Of a stretch of 64,000 nucleotides of DNA, positions 33,181 to 44,297 are shown piece after piece; the stretch's first letter is position 1; each line of letters starts with the position of its first letter. A program made the position numbers and the translations under genes. The stretch comes from Clavelina lepadiformis (lineage: Eukaryota; Chordata; Ascidiacea; Aplousobranchia; Clavelinidae): NCBI RefSeq assembly GCF_947623445.1, contig NC_135244.1, forward strand, positions 20,398,860 to 20,462,859, written 5' to 3'. The notes under the pieces were generated by a model. The model did no database searches. It saw nothing but the letters and a program-made list of their open reading frames with translations, and was not told the origin of the DNA.

Positions 33181-33509
33181 GATAAGTGATAAGTCATTGC
33201 GCATCTTAGCAATATTCTCGTAATGACACTCTGTTGTCTTAAAATCAATGAGGACGCCTCGAAAGCTACGTCAGTTTGCAATATTGTGTGATAGATCGAT
33301 TACGAAACCGATGCTTTTGTGACGTGACAAAGCGTGATAGTGGAAACTAACCAGAAGTTTGCCGCCTGAATTAGTGACGTGACACATTCATTAGGCGGAA
33401 AATCTAACTATAGGGGCTTTAACAATCACGCTTTAACGTAATGGTATAATGTCACAATTACAAAAATAACGGTTTTTCTCAAAGAAACTTACACAGTTGC
33501 GCTGAATAA

Positions 33510-33585
33510 CCAAGCACGTTGCCAATATTTGGAGGAAATTTAATACCATCACAGGGGCATATCAGTAACATATATGCTTATAAGG
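33510..33585 (+). promoter_or_regulatory. Promoter module and TATA box of copy 9
   Basis: caagcacgttgccaatattt plus ggaggaaatttaataccatc, then TTATAAGG at 33578-33585, followed by ggaattaaacgttatgtttt as likely first exon. The block before it (33310-33500, tgtgacgtgacaaagcgtga onward) has a decayed counterpart at about 45270-45490. Confidence 0.6.
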
Positions 33586-34321
33586 AAAGCAGGAATTAAA
33601 CGTTATGTTTTGCGTCGCTATAACTACAAGATAATCTTAATCCAAAACGCGGCCCTCGGTCAGTCTCGCAATATGCAATTGAGATTAATGAAATTAAACT
33701 TAATTGTGGGAAACAGTTGGCGGTTAGTTCAGTTAAGTTTCTCAGTTAGAACTCTCAAAAAGCGACGAAATAAGTATGTAGCCTACAGTTCTTAAATCAT
33801 TGGCTCAAAAGCCAAGGCCATTTTTCAGAAATTTTAGGGATAAAAAATTTGAACAGAATTGTTTGAGGCCAGCCAAGGCACAAGAATAATATGAAGTGGA
33901 CAATACACTAACTTTGGGCACCTCTATTTTAAACCTCGCTTAACTATCGCATTATGACAGCTTATATAACGTAATAACCTTGGTGAAAGAAAAATCATGT
34001 GATTTGATTCAATGTTGTTTTATGCGAAATGGGAAAGGAAATAATAGTTTTAATCGAAAATGTCTGATATAAGCTAATGGCGGCTGCCTAACAGTACTGG
34101 ATTATTTTTAAGCACAAAAAGACTGATTATGTATGCGAAACCCCTCATGTCTTGATGAGAAACTTTTGCTTTAAAATTTGAAAATTACTACAAGTTCCAA
34201 CTCCAACCCCAAGTTTCTTATAAACAAGTCAGCTTACCTGCACAATAAACGTTTTAAAAACTTCAATTTCTTTCAGATGCAATTTACTTTTAAAACAATT
34301 TGTAAATTCTTTAACTACGTT

Positions 34322-35356
34322 ATGGAAACTTCAACAATTCAACAAAATCTAACTGTGACGGTATCAATGATGACGCAAAAACCCCATGACGACACGTTAT
34401 TCGTGAACCGATATATCGGTGCTTTGGCTGTCACTTTCTTGCTGGTTGCCATGGGGATATACTTAGTCCTGTGTTTGTTCTTTTACGAATATCGAGTTGG
34501 AATGAAAAATCGGCAAATTGGACAATTAAACAGACAACGAAAACACCTTATTTACGATCGAGTCGCTGATTGGATGAGATGGTTATGCTTGATTGCTTCT
34601 ATACTCGCTTTGGTCAGACTCTGTCTTGAAATTGTTGAGATCAAACTTGGTCAAAGCTCGTCAACGATTTGCGATCCTATCAGGAAATTTAAGGCTGTGC
34701 TTCTATGTGCAGTAATCACGTGTCTATATCTTGTGCTCTGGTTACGACAACGCATGCTTTACAGAACACCGGCTATGTTACATCTGAGCAACAAAATTGT
34801 CCAATTCTTCAGTAGATCTGTGATTATCATAATGACAATCGCAAGTGTCTTGACCATATCACTTTATGTGGGCAGCAGAGGATATCAAAGCTCCGGTAGT
34901 GGTTGTCGCTTGAAATGGAGCAGCATCTGGACCAAGCTGCCAGGTCTTCTTCAATTTATCTTCACTACTTTGTTCCAAGTTATCTTGCTCGGTCTGTTTA
35001 TCGACCCACTCCATAAACATCGGGTGGCGATGAAGACAGTGATTTCGAAGACTTCGAATAAGGAGACTGACCCCATAAAACGAGTAACTATAGCAACATC
35101 TGTTGCTGTAGTTAGTGATGCAGTTACAGGTCTGATCGCTTTGGTCGCGTTCGCAAAGTCCTTTGAAATCATTGATCAACTGATTTATGACGTAGATATG
35201 CTGGTGAATATATTGGCGATCATCTGTTCCTTTGCAGACTGGCGAACACGCATGGCGCCCTTCCTGGTCAGACAGGACAAGGTCGTGGGAACAGTGAAGC
35301 GGAAGTTGATTGATAACCAAAGAACCAGAGCGACTAACGTTCCCAATTACGTATGA
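34322..35356 (+). CDS. Seven-helix receptor-like protein, array copy 9
   Basis: Intact 344-residue frame, start METSTIQQNLTVTVS (sequon NLT), 45 nt after the acceptor tttctttcag (AG 34275-34276). The open frame extends upstream to 34178, but that part lies in the intron or leader. Helices at about 30-54, 82-107, 122-142, 163-183, 207-229, 252-279 and 284-303. The Cys of STICDPIRKF and SGCRLKW are kept. WLRQRMLYRTPAM follows helix 3 and SFADWRTRMAPF helix 7. Oddities: GLFIDPLHKHR has Asp where all other copies have Tyr, and the end reads NVPNYV instead of SVSNDV. Its 3' flank is unlike that of other copies. Role unknown. Confidence 0.9.
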   Translation: METSTIQQNLTVTVSMMTQKPHDDTLFVNRYIGALAVTFLLVAMGIYLVLCLFFYEYRVGMKNRQIGQLNRQRKHLIYDRVADWMRWLCLIASILALVRLCLEIVEIKLGQSSSTICDPIRKFKAVLLCAVITCLYLVLWLRQRMLYRTPAMLHLSNKIVQFFSRSVIIIMTIASVLTISLYVGSRGYQSSGSGCRLKWSSIWTKLPGLLQFIFTTLFQVILLGLFIDPLHKHRVAMKTVISKTSNKETDPIKRVTIATSVAVVSDAVTGLIALVAFAKSFEIIDQLIYDVDMLVNILAIICSFADWRTRMAPFLVRQDKVVGTVKRKLIDNQRTRATNVPNYV

Positions 35357-38300
35357 TGAATGATGGGATATTTTTCGATTTGAACCCAAAAACGTGGCAT
35401 TTTTTAATATAACGTTATGTTCTACTTATTTATACTATTTCCAAAAAAAATACTTTATTTAAATTTGTACTGTTTTACGAAACAAGTAAGTATGTAGAGC
35501 TGGAAGTAATGCTTTACGCACTTTACTGCTTTATGCACACTTTACGCTGCATTTACACACAGGAATTACAACCAGGTTCCGTTCCTAGATATCGATCGTT
35601 TTCTGTACATTCATACTGGTTTCCTCTGAAAACTAGATTCTACTATAGTCGTTTCAGGCCTGCAGGCCTATAATGGCTTTTTACTTTTTGGCTTCGGTTG
35701 GTAATAATAGGCAATGATAGGCCATTATGAGGCTAATATAATAGCGGTGCGGTATAGTGGTCTAGGTGACATTTCCACATGTATTTTGAAATGGTATTGC
35801 TCTGTTGTGAACTCAGTTAAAAATGAATAAATACTTAGTTAAAGTTAACATTAAGCGAGGTCTGACTTAAACCATACCTGCAGGAGAGGAGGCGCTGGTA
35901 CGTCCGCTCGGGTTGATACTTCAGTAGGTCGTCGTTATTACTCCAGTCTAGCAATTGCGACTGCTCAAAACTATCAAAGGAGTCTGGCCCTTGGTATTTG
36001 ACGTTGTAAAGGACTGAGTACGCGCCTAGGCCTAGACACCGGAAAATAAAAGACAACCGAAGGCTCATTTATGCTATCACCATGCTCAGCAGCAAACACA
36101 AAGCTACGCTCCAAAGTGGAAGTGGTTTCTACACATAGACCAGTATTAACAGAATACACGAATATCAATAAACATTCACAAAATTATGACATCTTTTCGA
36201 GTTATTACTGGTAACGTGACCTAGAATTAGTTGCGGTTTGACACCACTAAACGGTTAATTAACAATAAACCATAAAGAACTGAGGAGACTAGCGCAAAGA
36301 AGGCCACAGCTTAGGCTATAGAATACAGTACAAATTTTGGTTGCACTAAACAGGTACTCATCAGTTAGGCTAAGCAGAATCCAGAAACCCTGCAGTTTAA
36401 CTACAGAAACGCACTTGCTAAATTCATGCGTTTATAGTTTACAGTTAATCCTGCACTGGCTGCAAGTGACCATGAGGAACGTAGAACTAAACATTTTAGA
36501 ACAAATACGGCACACCCCATTGTCTATTACATCACAGCGGCATTGTGACAATATAACTCTCAAAGCGTAGCGACGCCAGACTGGCGGGAAACATAGAAAT
36601 CAGATTAATAATAAAACCAACCAGGGCGATGTTACAATTACAGTTGGTTAAACGTCATTTAACTATTGGCGCTCAAGCGCACCAGGATTGCTTACAATAA
36701 GTTCTTTTGCTAGGTTAGCATACTTCGTCCACCTCAGTATCTCCTCTGTGTAAAAAGTATCGACCAGACTCATTTATAGACAACCGTGACATTCTAGTGA
36801 ACAGTTTAACCGTTAAACTTTAACGCAATGTATAGTGTGACCTCAGAAAAGTTTTTAAGTTAAAGGCATTGACTTGAACTGACTTGAATCACAATTTTCG
36901 TTGACTCGATTCATAAAAAAACTGTATACTGTATATGCAACCTGCGAATAAAATACACAAATAAACGTTGGGGTAATTATAACATGTCACTTTCGTTTCG
37001 CACCATCTCTGAGAAAATCAAAAACGTCCAAGATCACTACGAGTACCGGAAAATACAGCGATGAGGAAAAAATGTCAAGAATTTATTTGAATGATAAATA
37101 CTAATTGCTCACGTGATAATTGAATGGTCAAGTTGAACCAGAAACTAAATTAAAAGCTGGATGTCGCTAGCAAGTTAGATTGGTCCAGATTCACAGGTTT
37201 GCAAGCTGTAATGCCATATGTAGATACGGAATTATCACTCGGACAATAGGACATAGAAAAAGAAAAATTACTACAAAAATAACTTTCTGCAGTGAACTTC
37301 GGTCTCCAGTGAAATGTTTTGAAAATCCTAGAAATGTTTCGCTCCATTAGTTATATGTCTACAGGTACAACTATACAGTTGGTGGAGTGAGCGTGACGGG
37401 ATGTGGGCAAGTTATGCAGGTTTCCTTATCTCAAAAACAGGAACATCGCAAAGACAATGTCTTTGTTGTAATCTGGTCAACATACGGTGTAGAGAAGTTA
37501 AAACCTCACAGTGGGCATAGGTCTTGTATAGCGGTATTTTTGTGTTGGGGGTACAGGAAAGAAACTAAATCAGTGTGACTTAAGCCCCACCCACTCATAG
37601 GAGTTTGTGAACTTCAGGTCAAAGGAAAGCACAGAACTCGGTACAAGGCTGCCTACGTTGAATTCAGGTAAAATTAACGCATAATGGCCCCCAACGGCTG
37701 TTTCTCATTGCGCACCTCAAGTTATAGGATTCTACAAGTTATTTGTACACCATTCCTACGTAACTCATCAAAAAATGAGAATGAGTTTGGAATTTTGAAA
37801 CTTTTTAGAATTTGAAAAAAAAACTTTATTCTTATTCTGCCTTACCATGAAGTAAGGTTAATTTAAACTGTAACGCAAGAATAACAGTCCAAACCCTTTC
37901 TGTACAAACTATAGTTCCAGAAGATTGTTTTCTTGTTCGTTAAATAACATCTTGAAATTAGACGACTATAACTACGTATTAATTATTATTGAAAGTACGT
38001 TTTCTAAACTTTCAACGTACATAGAGTAATCTGAAGAAAGTGGAGATTATTATGGTAGATGTTTATGCCGAGACACACATATACTTTGCTTAATGAATAT
38101 GCGAAAAGCAACGGCATGATAGAAAGCTGTTTCAGTGAAAATATGTTGAAAATTTTTGACATGTTCCGCTTCAGTGAACGCAAAAAGTACCTTTCGGAAA
38201 AATTCCCCAAATTATTCCACTCTTAATAAACTTGAAAAGAAGATAAAGGCAAGTCAGTTTTAAGCTCACGAAAAACTGAAACAGAAGTTTGCACTTCCTC

Positions 38301-38390
38301 GTGCAAGGCTTTAGCTTTAGACTATGATTATCTCCAAAGATAAAAAATTTGAAATTAAAATATTATTCCTTTCAAAAATAAATTGCTTTC
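35357..38390. other. Spacer between copies 9 and 10
   Basis: No gene recognised. A less AT-rich island at about 35870-36170 has overlapping minus-strand frames and could be part of an old retroelement, but I found no motif to prove it. The remainder is plain AT-rich DNA. Confidence 0.4.
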
Positions 38391-38423
38391 CAGACGTACC
38401 ACAGCAAACTGTATAACTGCCCG

Positions 38424-39469
38424 ATGGTATCTTTAACAAACAATGCACTGGTACAAAGAAATCACTCAACAACAACGGTGGCATCGGAGCCAGATGACGA
38501 AACTGTGGGATTGAGCCAATACATCGGTGCTTTGGTTGTCACGTGCGTGCTGGTTGGCATGGTGATTTACCTGGTCGGGTGTTTGTTGATCTACGAGTAC
38601 CGAGTTGGAATGAAAAATCGACAAATCAAACAAATAGACAGACAAAGAAAAAGCCTGATTCACAATCGCGTTGCTGATTGGATGAGATGGTTATGCTTAA
38701 TTGCTTCCGTGCTAGCTTTGGTCCGATTCGGACTTGAAATTGTTGAGATCGAACTTGGTCAAAGTTCATCAACGATTTGCGATCCTATCAGGAAATCCAA
38801 AGGTGTGCTTCAATGTGCAGTAATCACGTGTCTATATCTTGTGCTCTGGCTACGACAACGCATGCTTTACAGAACACCGGCTATGTTACATCTGAGCAAC
38901 AAAATTACTCGGTTTTTAAGCAGGTCTGTCGTCGTCATAATGGCAATCGCAAGCGTCTTGACAATAACGCTTTACGTCGCCGCCAGAAGATATCGAAATT
39001 CTGGTCTCGGTTGTCGGTTGGAATGGAGCAGCATATCTGGTCCAAGCTGCCAGGTCTTCTTCAATTCATCTTCACTACTTTGTTTCAAGTCATCTTGCTC
39101 GGTCTGTTCATTTACCCGCTTTATAAACATCGGGTGGCGATGAAGAGCGTGATTTTAAACAAACCAAAAAAGGAGATAGAAGTCATGAAACGAGTGACTA
39201 TAGCAACATTTGTTGCTGTGATTACCGACGGAATTACTGGATTGATCGTATTGGTAGCATTTGCGAAGTCGTTCAAAGCTATAGATCAGCTTATCTATGA
39301 TGTAGACATGTTGGTAAATTTGTTGGCGGTCGTATGTTCGTTTGCAGACTGGCAAACACGGCTGGCGTCCTTCATGGTCAGTCAAGACAAGATTATTGAA
39401 ACAATAAAGCGACAGCTCATGGAAAGCCAAAGGAGCAAGATTACTAGCGTCAGCAATGACGTACAGTAG
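38424..39469 (+). pseudogene. Seven-helix receptor-like copy 10, single 2-base frameshift
   Basis: Start MVSLTNNALVQRNHSTTTVA (sequon NHS) lies 30 nt after an acceptor (ctttccag, AG 38392-38393). The frame is intact through helix 4 and the Cys of GLGCRLEW. At about 39033-39036 the sequence reads gcatatctgg where other copies read gcatctgg, a 2-base insertion that sends the frame to an early stop at 39143. All later parts (helices 5-7, FADWQTRLASF, end SVSNDVQ) are undamaged in the shifted frame to 39469. No other lesion is seen, so this is a very recent loss, a null allele, or an assembly error. Confidence 0.85.
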
Positions 39470-40914
39470 GAAAATAATTTCGATTTTAAGAATGCAGTGA
39501 ATTGAACTCAAAAGTTTTAAATTCTTTGATGTAATGATGACCGGACTTTGTGCCACTTTTGGACCTAAAAATTTGATTTGTTTCTCAGGCATTTTACAAA
39601 ATTATCCCAAAAGCAATATATGATTACTCTGGACATGTTGATTGACATAGAGTGATAAAGATTTACTAGCAATGAAAACTTCGCCTAAATAAACAATTTT
39701 TATTTGTTCACGCAGATGTGAAACAATGATCGAATATTAGACCTGTTACGTGGCTTAATACTGTTGCTATTTGCCAAAAATTTTGACAAAAGTGTCAGTT
39801 TTTCCTCTAATTGTTTCAGATTTTAACGTCAAATTAAACATCTGGACTTAGCTTGAAAGCCTTCCACATAGATACCTTAAGATTGTTTCAAAACATTATG
39901 ATAAAGTTTAATAAGAATTGCTTATAACTTAAATAACCTTTGTACTATATTCCTACTACTGGATAATGATAAGTTGATGAGTTACTGTAAAGAGATATGA
40001 TCTACTCGGTTATAGTACTACTTGCCTACTTGCTCAGTATGTAAGGGTGTAGTAAGAATTTGTATTCATTCTGCTTGCGACCTTTAAGGTTTAAGGTTTA
40101 AGGTTTAAAGAGCTTTAAGGTTTTACTTCTACTTAAGGGCGTATAAGAAGTTTTTTGCGGTATGCAACTGCTAAATGATAATAGTTAAAAACAATCATCT
40201 CTCGCTAACAGAAGTAAAATGCTCAAATTGTTTATTGTTGTGTCTTTTTTTTTCTAAACTTTTCCTGTTATAGATGAAACGAACTATGCCACTTCGTTGA
40301 ATGTTAGCGTTGAACAACCTTCTGTGTTTTGTGTGCACAACTCTATGCTTTGTGCTGCCTTACATTAGATCGACACAGTGATTTTTGAAAAGCGAATTTT
40401 ATGTTTCTTTAAGGCTTCATATATGCTTGTAAAAAGACCTATTTTCTTCATTTATTTAATCACAAAGTGATATTACTAAAAATGCAATTAATCGAATAAT
40501 CCCGCATGGGGTTCCCTAAAATTTTGCATGTATTATGGCTCGGGCTATTACTTGATGAAATCCTAATAAAATCATGTGCTTCTACCTCTTGCAATAAATT
40601 GTTAAAGTCAAGACTGCAGTTTTGGACCAAAACTCAAATTTCATCAACTTTCATCTGCACTTTAGGCTAACTTAAATATGCGACCTGAAAGCTTTTAGCG
40701 CACCATTTGCTAGGGTAATCCCCGCACTGAAAAAAACATCGACCATGTTGGCCTCTGATTGGTCTAACACGCTTTTTTTAACCATTACTAGAACGTCCAA
40801 AAAAGTTCTTGGATTCAGAGCAAGTCAAGGCAAAACAAGTTATACTTAGAGCAATGTATTATTAAGTCATAATCGCAATAACTAGCGACATCGCGTTATA
40901 TCGCGAATTCATGA
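39470..40914. other. Spacer between copies 10 and 11 (convergent genes)
   Basis: No gene. A short tandem run of aaggttt (about four units) lies at about 40084-40110. Confidence 0.5.
40084..40110 (+). repeat. Short AAGGTTT tandem repeat
   Basis: ctttaaggtttaaggtttaa and onward, about four 7-bp units. Confidence 0.8.
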
Positions 40915-41970
40915 TCAGTTGGCAGTGCTCCAAACACTGATCCGGGTCGACATTTTACTGCTCTGTCTTCTCGTTCTCCTGGAAGTGGATCGGATGCAGA
41001 AGGGCAGCAAACGCTTCCGCCAATCAATAAAGGAAGACATGATGAAGATAAATCCCAAAACGAGCTCCACCTCCCAGATAAGGATGAGCAGGAAGGAAGA
41101 TTGCTGGGAGAGTCGATCCGTCAAAACTGCGACAGCGATGAAGATGGCGATGCAGAGACAATCTGCGACCAAAACTCTGCGGACCACGGCTAACAACTCG
41201 TTCAGATGCTTCTGGCCCATGTTGCACTCTTTCAGGTCCCGACCGTGCTTCATCAATGGGTAAATCAAAAGCCCGAGAAAAAGAGTCCTATACACCACGA
41301 TGAGCGTGATTGTGACGCTGAGGATGACGTGCTCTGGCATCTGTGACTTCACCGCGTTATCCGCCATGACGCAGGCGCTGATGTTGCTGTACGATGGGGA
41401 ATTCCCTATGACGTAGATGACGAGCGAAGAACAGGTCGATATGAGCATTATGATGAAAAAGGACCAACTGATGACGTTGGTAACGATCGATGTAATGTGC
41501 CTCATTGCTGGATGAAGATAGAAAATCTTCTGACGTAACCATAATATCGAATTGAATAAGATCTCGGTGATGGTACGCAAAGCGTGGAAGGTCTTACTCG
41601 AAATTTCACAATAAACAGCACCCGGCAAGAAAGGGAAAGTTAGCTGTGTGATGAAGCCAAACAAGTTGGCGATAAGCATGACAACGGCCGCAACAACGCA
41701 CAACTGCCGGAGTGCCAGGCCAAATTTCTCGGTGTAGCGCTTTCCCGAACTCTTTCCAAACGAGTTCTTCAGATAATGACAATGCTTGTGAAGGTATCTA
41801 GCCAGTGCCACCGATAAATAAATGGAAAGGAGAAGAAGGAATCCGGAAATAGACAAACAAATAATTGATTTCGTTGAAAATTTCAGTCTCTCCAAGTGTC
41901 CGGTCACGTTCAACGAGGACACATTTGCAGAAAAGTGTGACGTTGTACTGGACACGTTTGATGATTTCAT
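40915..41970 (-). CDS. Divergent seven-helix receptor-like protein, copy 11
   Basis: 351-residue frame on minus, start codon at 41970-41968, stop at 40917-40915. Clearly the same family: ILWLRQKIFYLHPAMRH after helix 3, LFLGLLIYPLMKH after helix 5 and SSFIDWRKRLLPF after helix 7. The N-terminus has three sequons (N5, N16, N21) and loop 4-5 a fourth (NIS, 196). Cys121 (VYCEISSK) and Cys200 (ISACVMAD) match the conserved pair. Helices at about 34-57, 88-110, 129-146, 168-187, 214-238, 263-283 and 292-312. The loop after helix 1 is long and basic here too, and the tail is rich in Arg. Opposite in orientation to the rest of the array and much diverged, so it is an old branch. An intron-free start is assumed. 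Confidence 0.9.
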   Translation of the reverse strand: MKSSNVSSTTSHFSANVSSLNVTGHLERLKFSTKSIICLSISGFLLLLSIYLSVALARYLHKHCHYLKNSFGKSSGKRYTEKFGLALRQLCVVAAVVMLIANLFGFITQLTFPFLPGAVYCEISSKTFHALRTITEILFNSILWLRQKIFYLHPAMRHITSIVTNVISWSFFIIMLISTCSSLVIYVIGNSPSYSNISACVMADNAVKSQMPEHVILSVTITLIVVYRTLFLGLLIYPLMKHGRDLKECNMGQKHLNELLAVVRRVLVADCLCIAIFIAVAVLTDRLSQQSSFLLILIWEVELVLGFIFIMSSFIDWRKRLLPFCIRSTSRRTRRQSSKMSTRISVWSTAN

Positions 41971-42267
41971 AATGAAATTATAAAAAAGCGCTGTCGCCTT
42001 TGTAATTCTTGGGGTAAATAGAAATTTTAACAGAATGAAGCAAAATTATTTTAATTCTATACTGAACTCTGTAAAAGTAAAAGAGAATATAATAAAGTAC
42101 AGCATGATGCATGATAATCCTAATGCACATGATAATCCGCAATAGATACCTCGAGTACAATTTCTATTCTCGTACTGCCAGATGAAGATGTCCTAAGTCT
42201 AAGTTTTACCTTGAAACTGTGGAATAATCAGTTTCTTCAAAACAACACTTAGTGGATATATAAAAGA
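41971..42267. other. Upstream region of copy 11
   Basis: On minus, a run ttttttataatttc lies directly before ATG, and a weak acceptor-like ttaccccaag lies about 45 bases upstream. Neither is proven. Confidence 0.3.
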
Positions 42268-43178
42268 CTATGGCTCCACCAGTACTAGTAATTTAAAAAT
42301 TCGTAATTGACGTATTCGTATTCTACAGAACCGATCGCTGACAAATTTTACAGGTAACGATTTTAAAACTGTTGCCTGAAGTGGGAAAATTACGAACAGT
42401 GTCACTGAAAGAAAATTTAAGAAAGTTTAAGAGTGCCATTGGTGGAGCAGCCGGTGATAATTTGAAATTGTCAACTTTAATGAAAATTTTGGTGATAGCT
42501 TCAACGACAATTCATCAAAACTTTTTGATAAATTATAAATTATCAACAAAATAGTCAAGGAAATTACTACTGGGAGCACAATCTCAAAGTTGGCAATAAT
42601 ACCCTATTACTTGAAATTATTGATTATTTATTATTTAATTATTAATTATAAATTATTGTGTTCGATCTAAATATCCTTTTCGATTTACAGGCAAGATCGG
42701 CCAATAAAGTTCTATTCATTCTTAGTCCATCTAACTACAGTATAAGCATTGCAAAAACTAAACAGGTTTGCTTATAGTAGAGGATAATAAACTAACTGGC
42801 CCTCACTTCGGATGTGCTTTCTTCTTTGTCTGCACATCAGAGCAACGGCTGTTTATCTTACTCGCCTCTTGAAGATCCATGATTTTCCATGTCCAAAACT
42901 CCAAATGATCTATTCTGGTTGTTGCAACTTTTATGAAGCATCCACTTTTGAGCTAAAAATTGCACGTGGCTCCACCAGTGACAATTTTAAATAATCACTT
43001 TCTGATGTGATAATTTTTCAATGGTCGTTTTGTCGCTTAGCATTTCACCAATTTTACCTTTTAAAATCACCGGTAATTGAGCAGCTCCACCGAAAGAAAT
43101 TTACAGTTAAAATATTTGTCTTTGCGGAAATTAGCACTGAAAAGTGATGATTTAATATTGTTACTGGTGGAGCCATAG
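42268..43178. mobile_element. Inverted-repeat element with repeated ends
   Basis: Left ctatggctccaccagta and right tactggtggagccatag are perfect inverted repeats. A third copy (tggctccaccagtgacaatt, about 42968) faces the right end and shares about 45 bases with it, so 42968-43178 alone is also bounded by inverted repeats. ggtggagc words recur inside at about 42440 and 43075. If the target is TA, it lies within the outer cTAtgg/ccaTAg. No transposase frame seen. Confidence 0.65.
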
Positions 43179-43799
43179 CTTTAGCGGAGGTGGGACGTCT
43201 TATTTTGTTAACCGCAGCAGCAAACCAAAGCTACTAATTTTCTGCTTCAAAAAGCAAAGTCATCCCTTCAACCGACCAACTGATTGAACTGATCGTTTCT
43301 GGTGCGCGTCTGTTCTCAGAACTTGTAGGTTATTCAACTGTAACAAAGCGTTTACCATTGTTTTATAAAGGAGGCATTTGGAGCAAAAAGTAACATTTAC
43401 TGGCACCACGACCTAACATATTAATAGAGGATCTTGTCACGAACGCTCATGCGAAAAGTTTTTAAAAATACCTTAAAGACAAGAATATGTTAAATAGCAA
43501 ACAAAAAAGATTCGCAAAAGCGTTGCAAGGTACAGATTGTACTTGTCCGTGAAAATTCAATGTTTTAACCACCAGGCTGCTGTAGTAAAGTGTGCAACGG
43601 TTTGTCGTACTAACCTAGGCTGTGACTATTACACGGGAAAAATATCGTACGTTCGAAACTATTTTTTACAGTTTCTTAATGACCGAGTTTCTTAAATGTA
43701 ATAACATAATAACCTAAACCTAACTTACTTCTTCCTTCCAATCTAAATCTAACTCCAATTAAATTCTAAACAGCAAAAACAGCTTTGGTATACCTATTC
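43179..43799. other. Spacer
   Basis: No gene or repeat recognised. Confidence 0.4.
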
Positions 43800-43807
43800 T
43801 TCTAAGG

Positions 43808-44289
43808 CATACGTGTCAAACTGCCGGCCCGTTTTACAATAAAACTTGGCCCGCAATGCTATTTTATACATTGAACTAGTTCCGGCCCGCGAGATCATTA
43901 TACAGTATAACTTACTTTTTTCAAGCAAAAAACAAGATTATTACAAATCGCACAATGCAGCAGCACAACAGTTGCCCCATCATACGATAGAAAAAATCGA
44001 TTTATTCTATCGCTTGTAATCTGGGCTGGTTTTTTCTTTATTGTTTGTTAATTCTTTAATGCTTTTACAAGCAGATGAATGAAACATAATGATGTAAGAG
44101 AAGAATAATCAAAAAAAATAGTCCAGTCAAAAATCGTCAAAATCATCAGACATTTGTTGTTGTTTCGCTGCCTGTTCCAATTCATGTACTCCTGTCACGA
44201 AACTTTCAATCAAGTTTTATCCTGGCGGCCCGCAGCGTTAAATAAGCTTTGAGTTTTGGCCCCTGGTGCGATTGAGTTTGACACCCCTG
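43808..44289. mobile_element. hAT-like MITE, 482 bp
   Basis: Left catacgtgtcaaact and right agtttgacacccctg are inverted repeats with a few differences. Exact 8-bp duplication ttctaagg at 43800-43807 and 44290-44297. Subterminal ggcccg words (ccggcccg, ggcccgc, gcggcccgc) are typical. Poly-A and poly-T patches inside, no transposase frame. Confidence 0.9.
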
Positions 44290-44297
44290 TTCTAAGG

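Noticed and set aside
35870..36170. Possible solo LTR or retroelement piece on minus
   Set aside because: GC shift and overlapping frames only. No TG...CA ends, target duplication or coding motif found.
40084..40110. AAGGTTT repeat as an internal telomere tract
   Set aside because: Only about four units, and it does not match the usual animal telomere unit TTAGGG.
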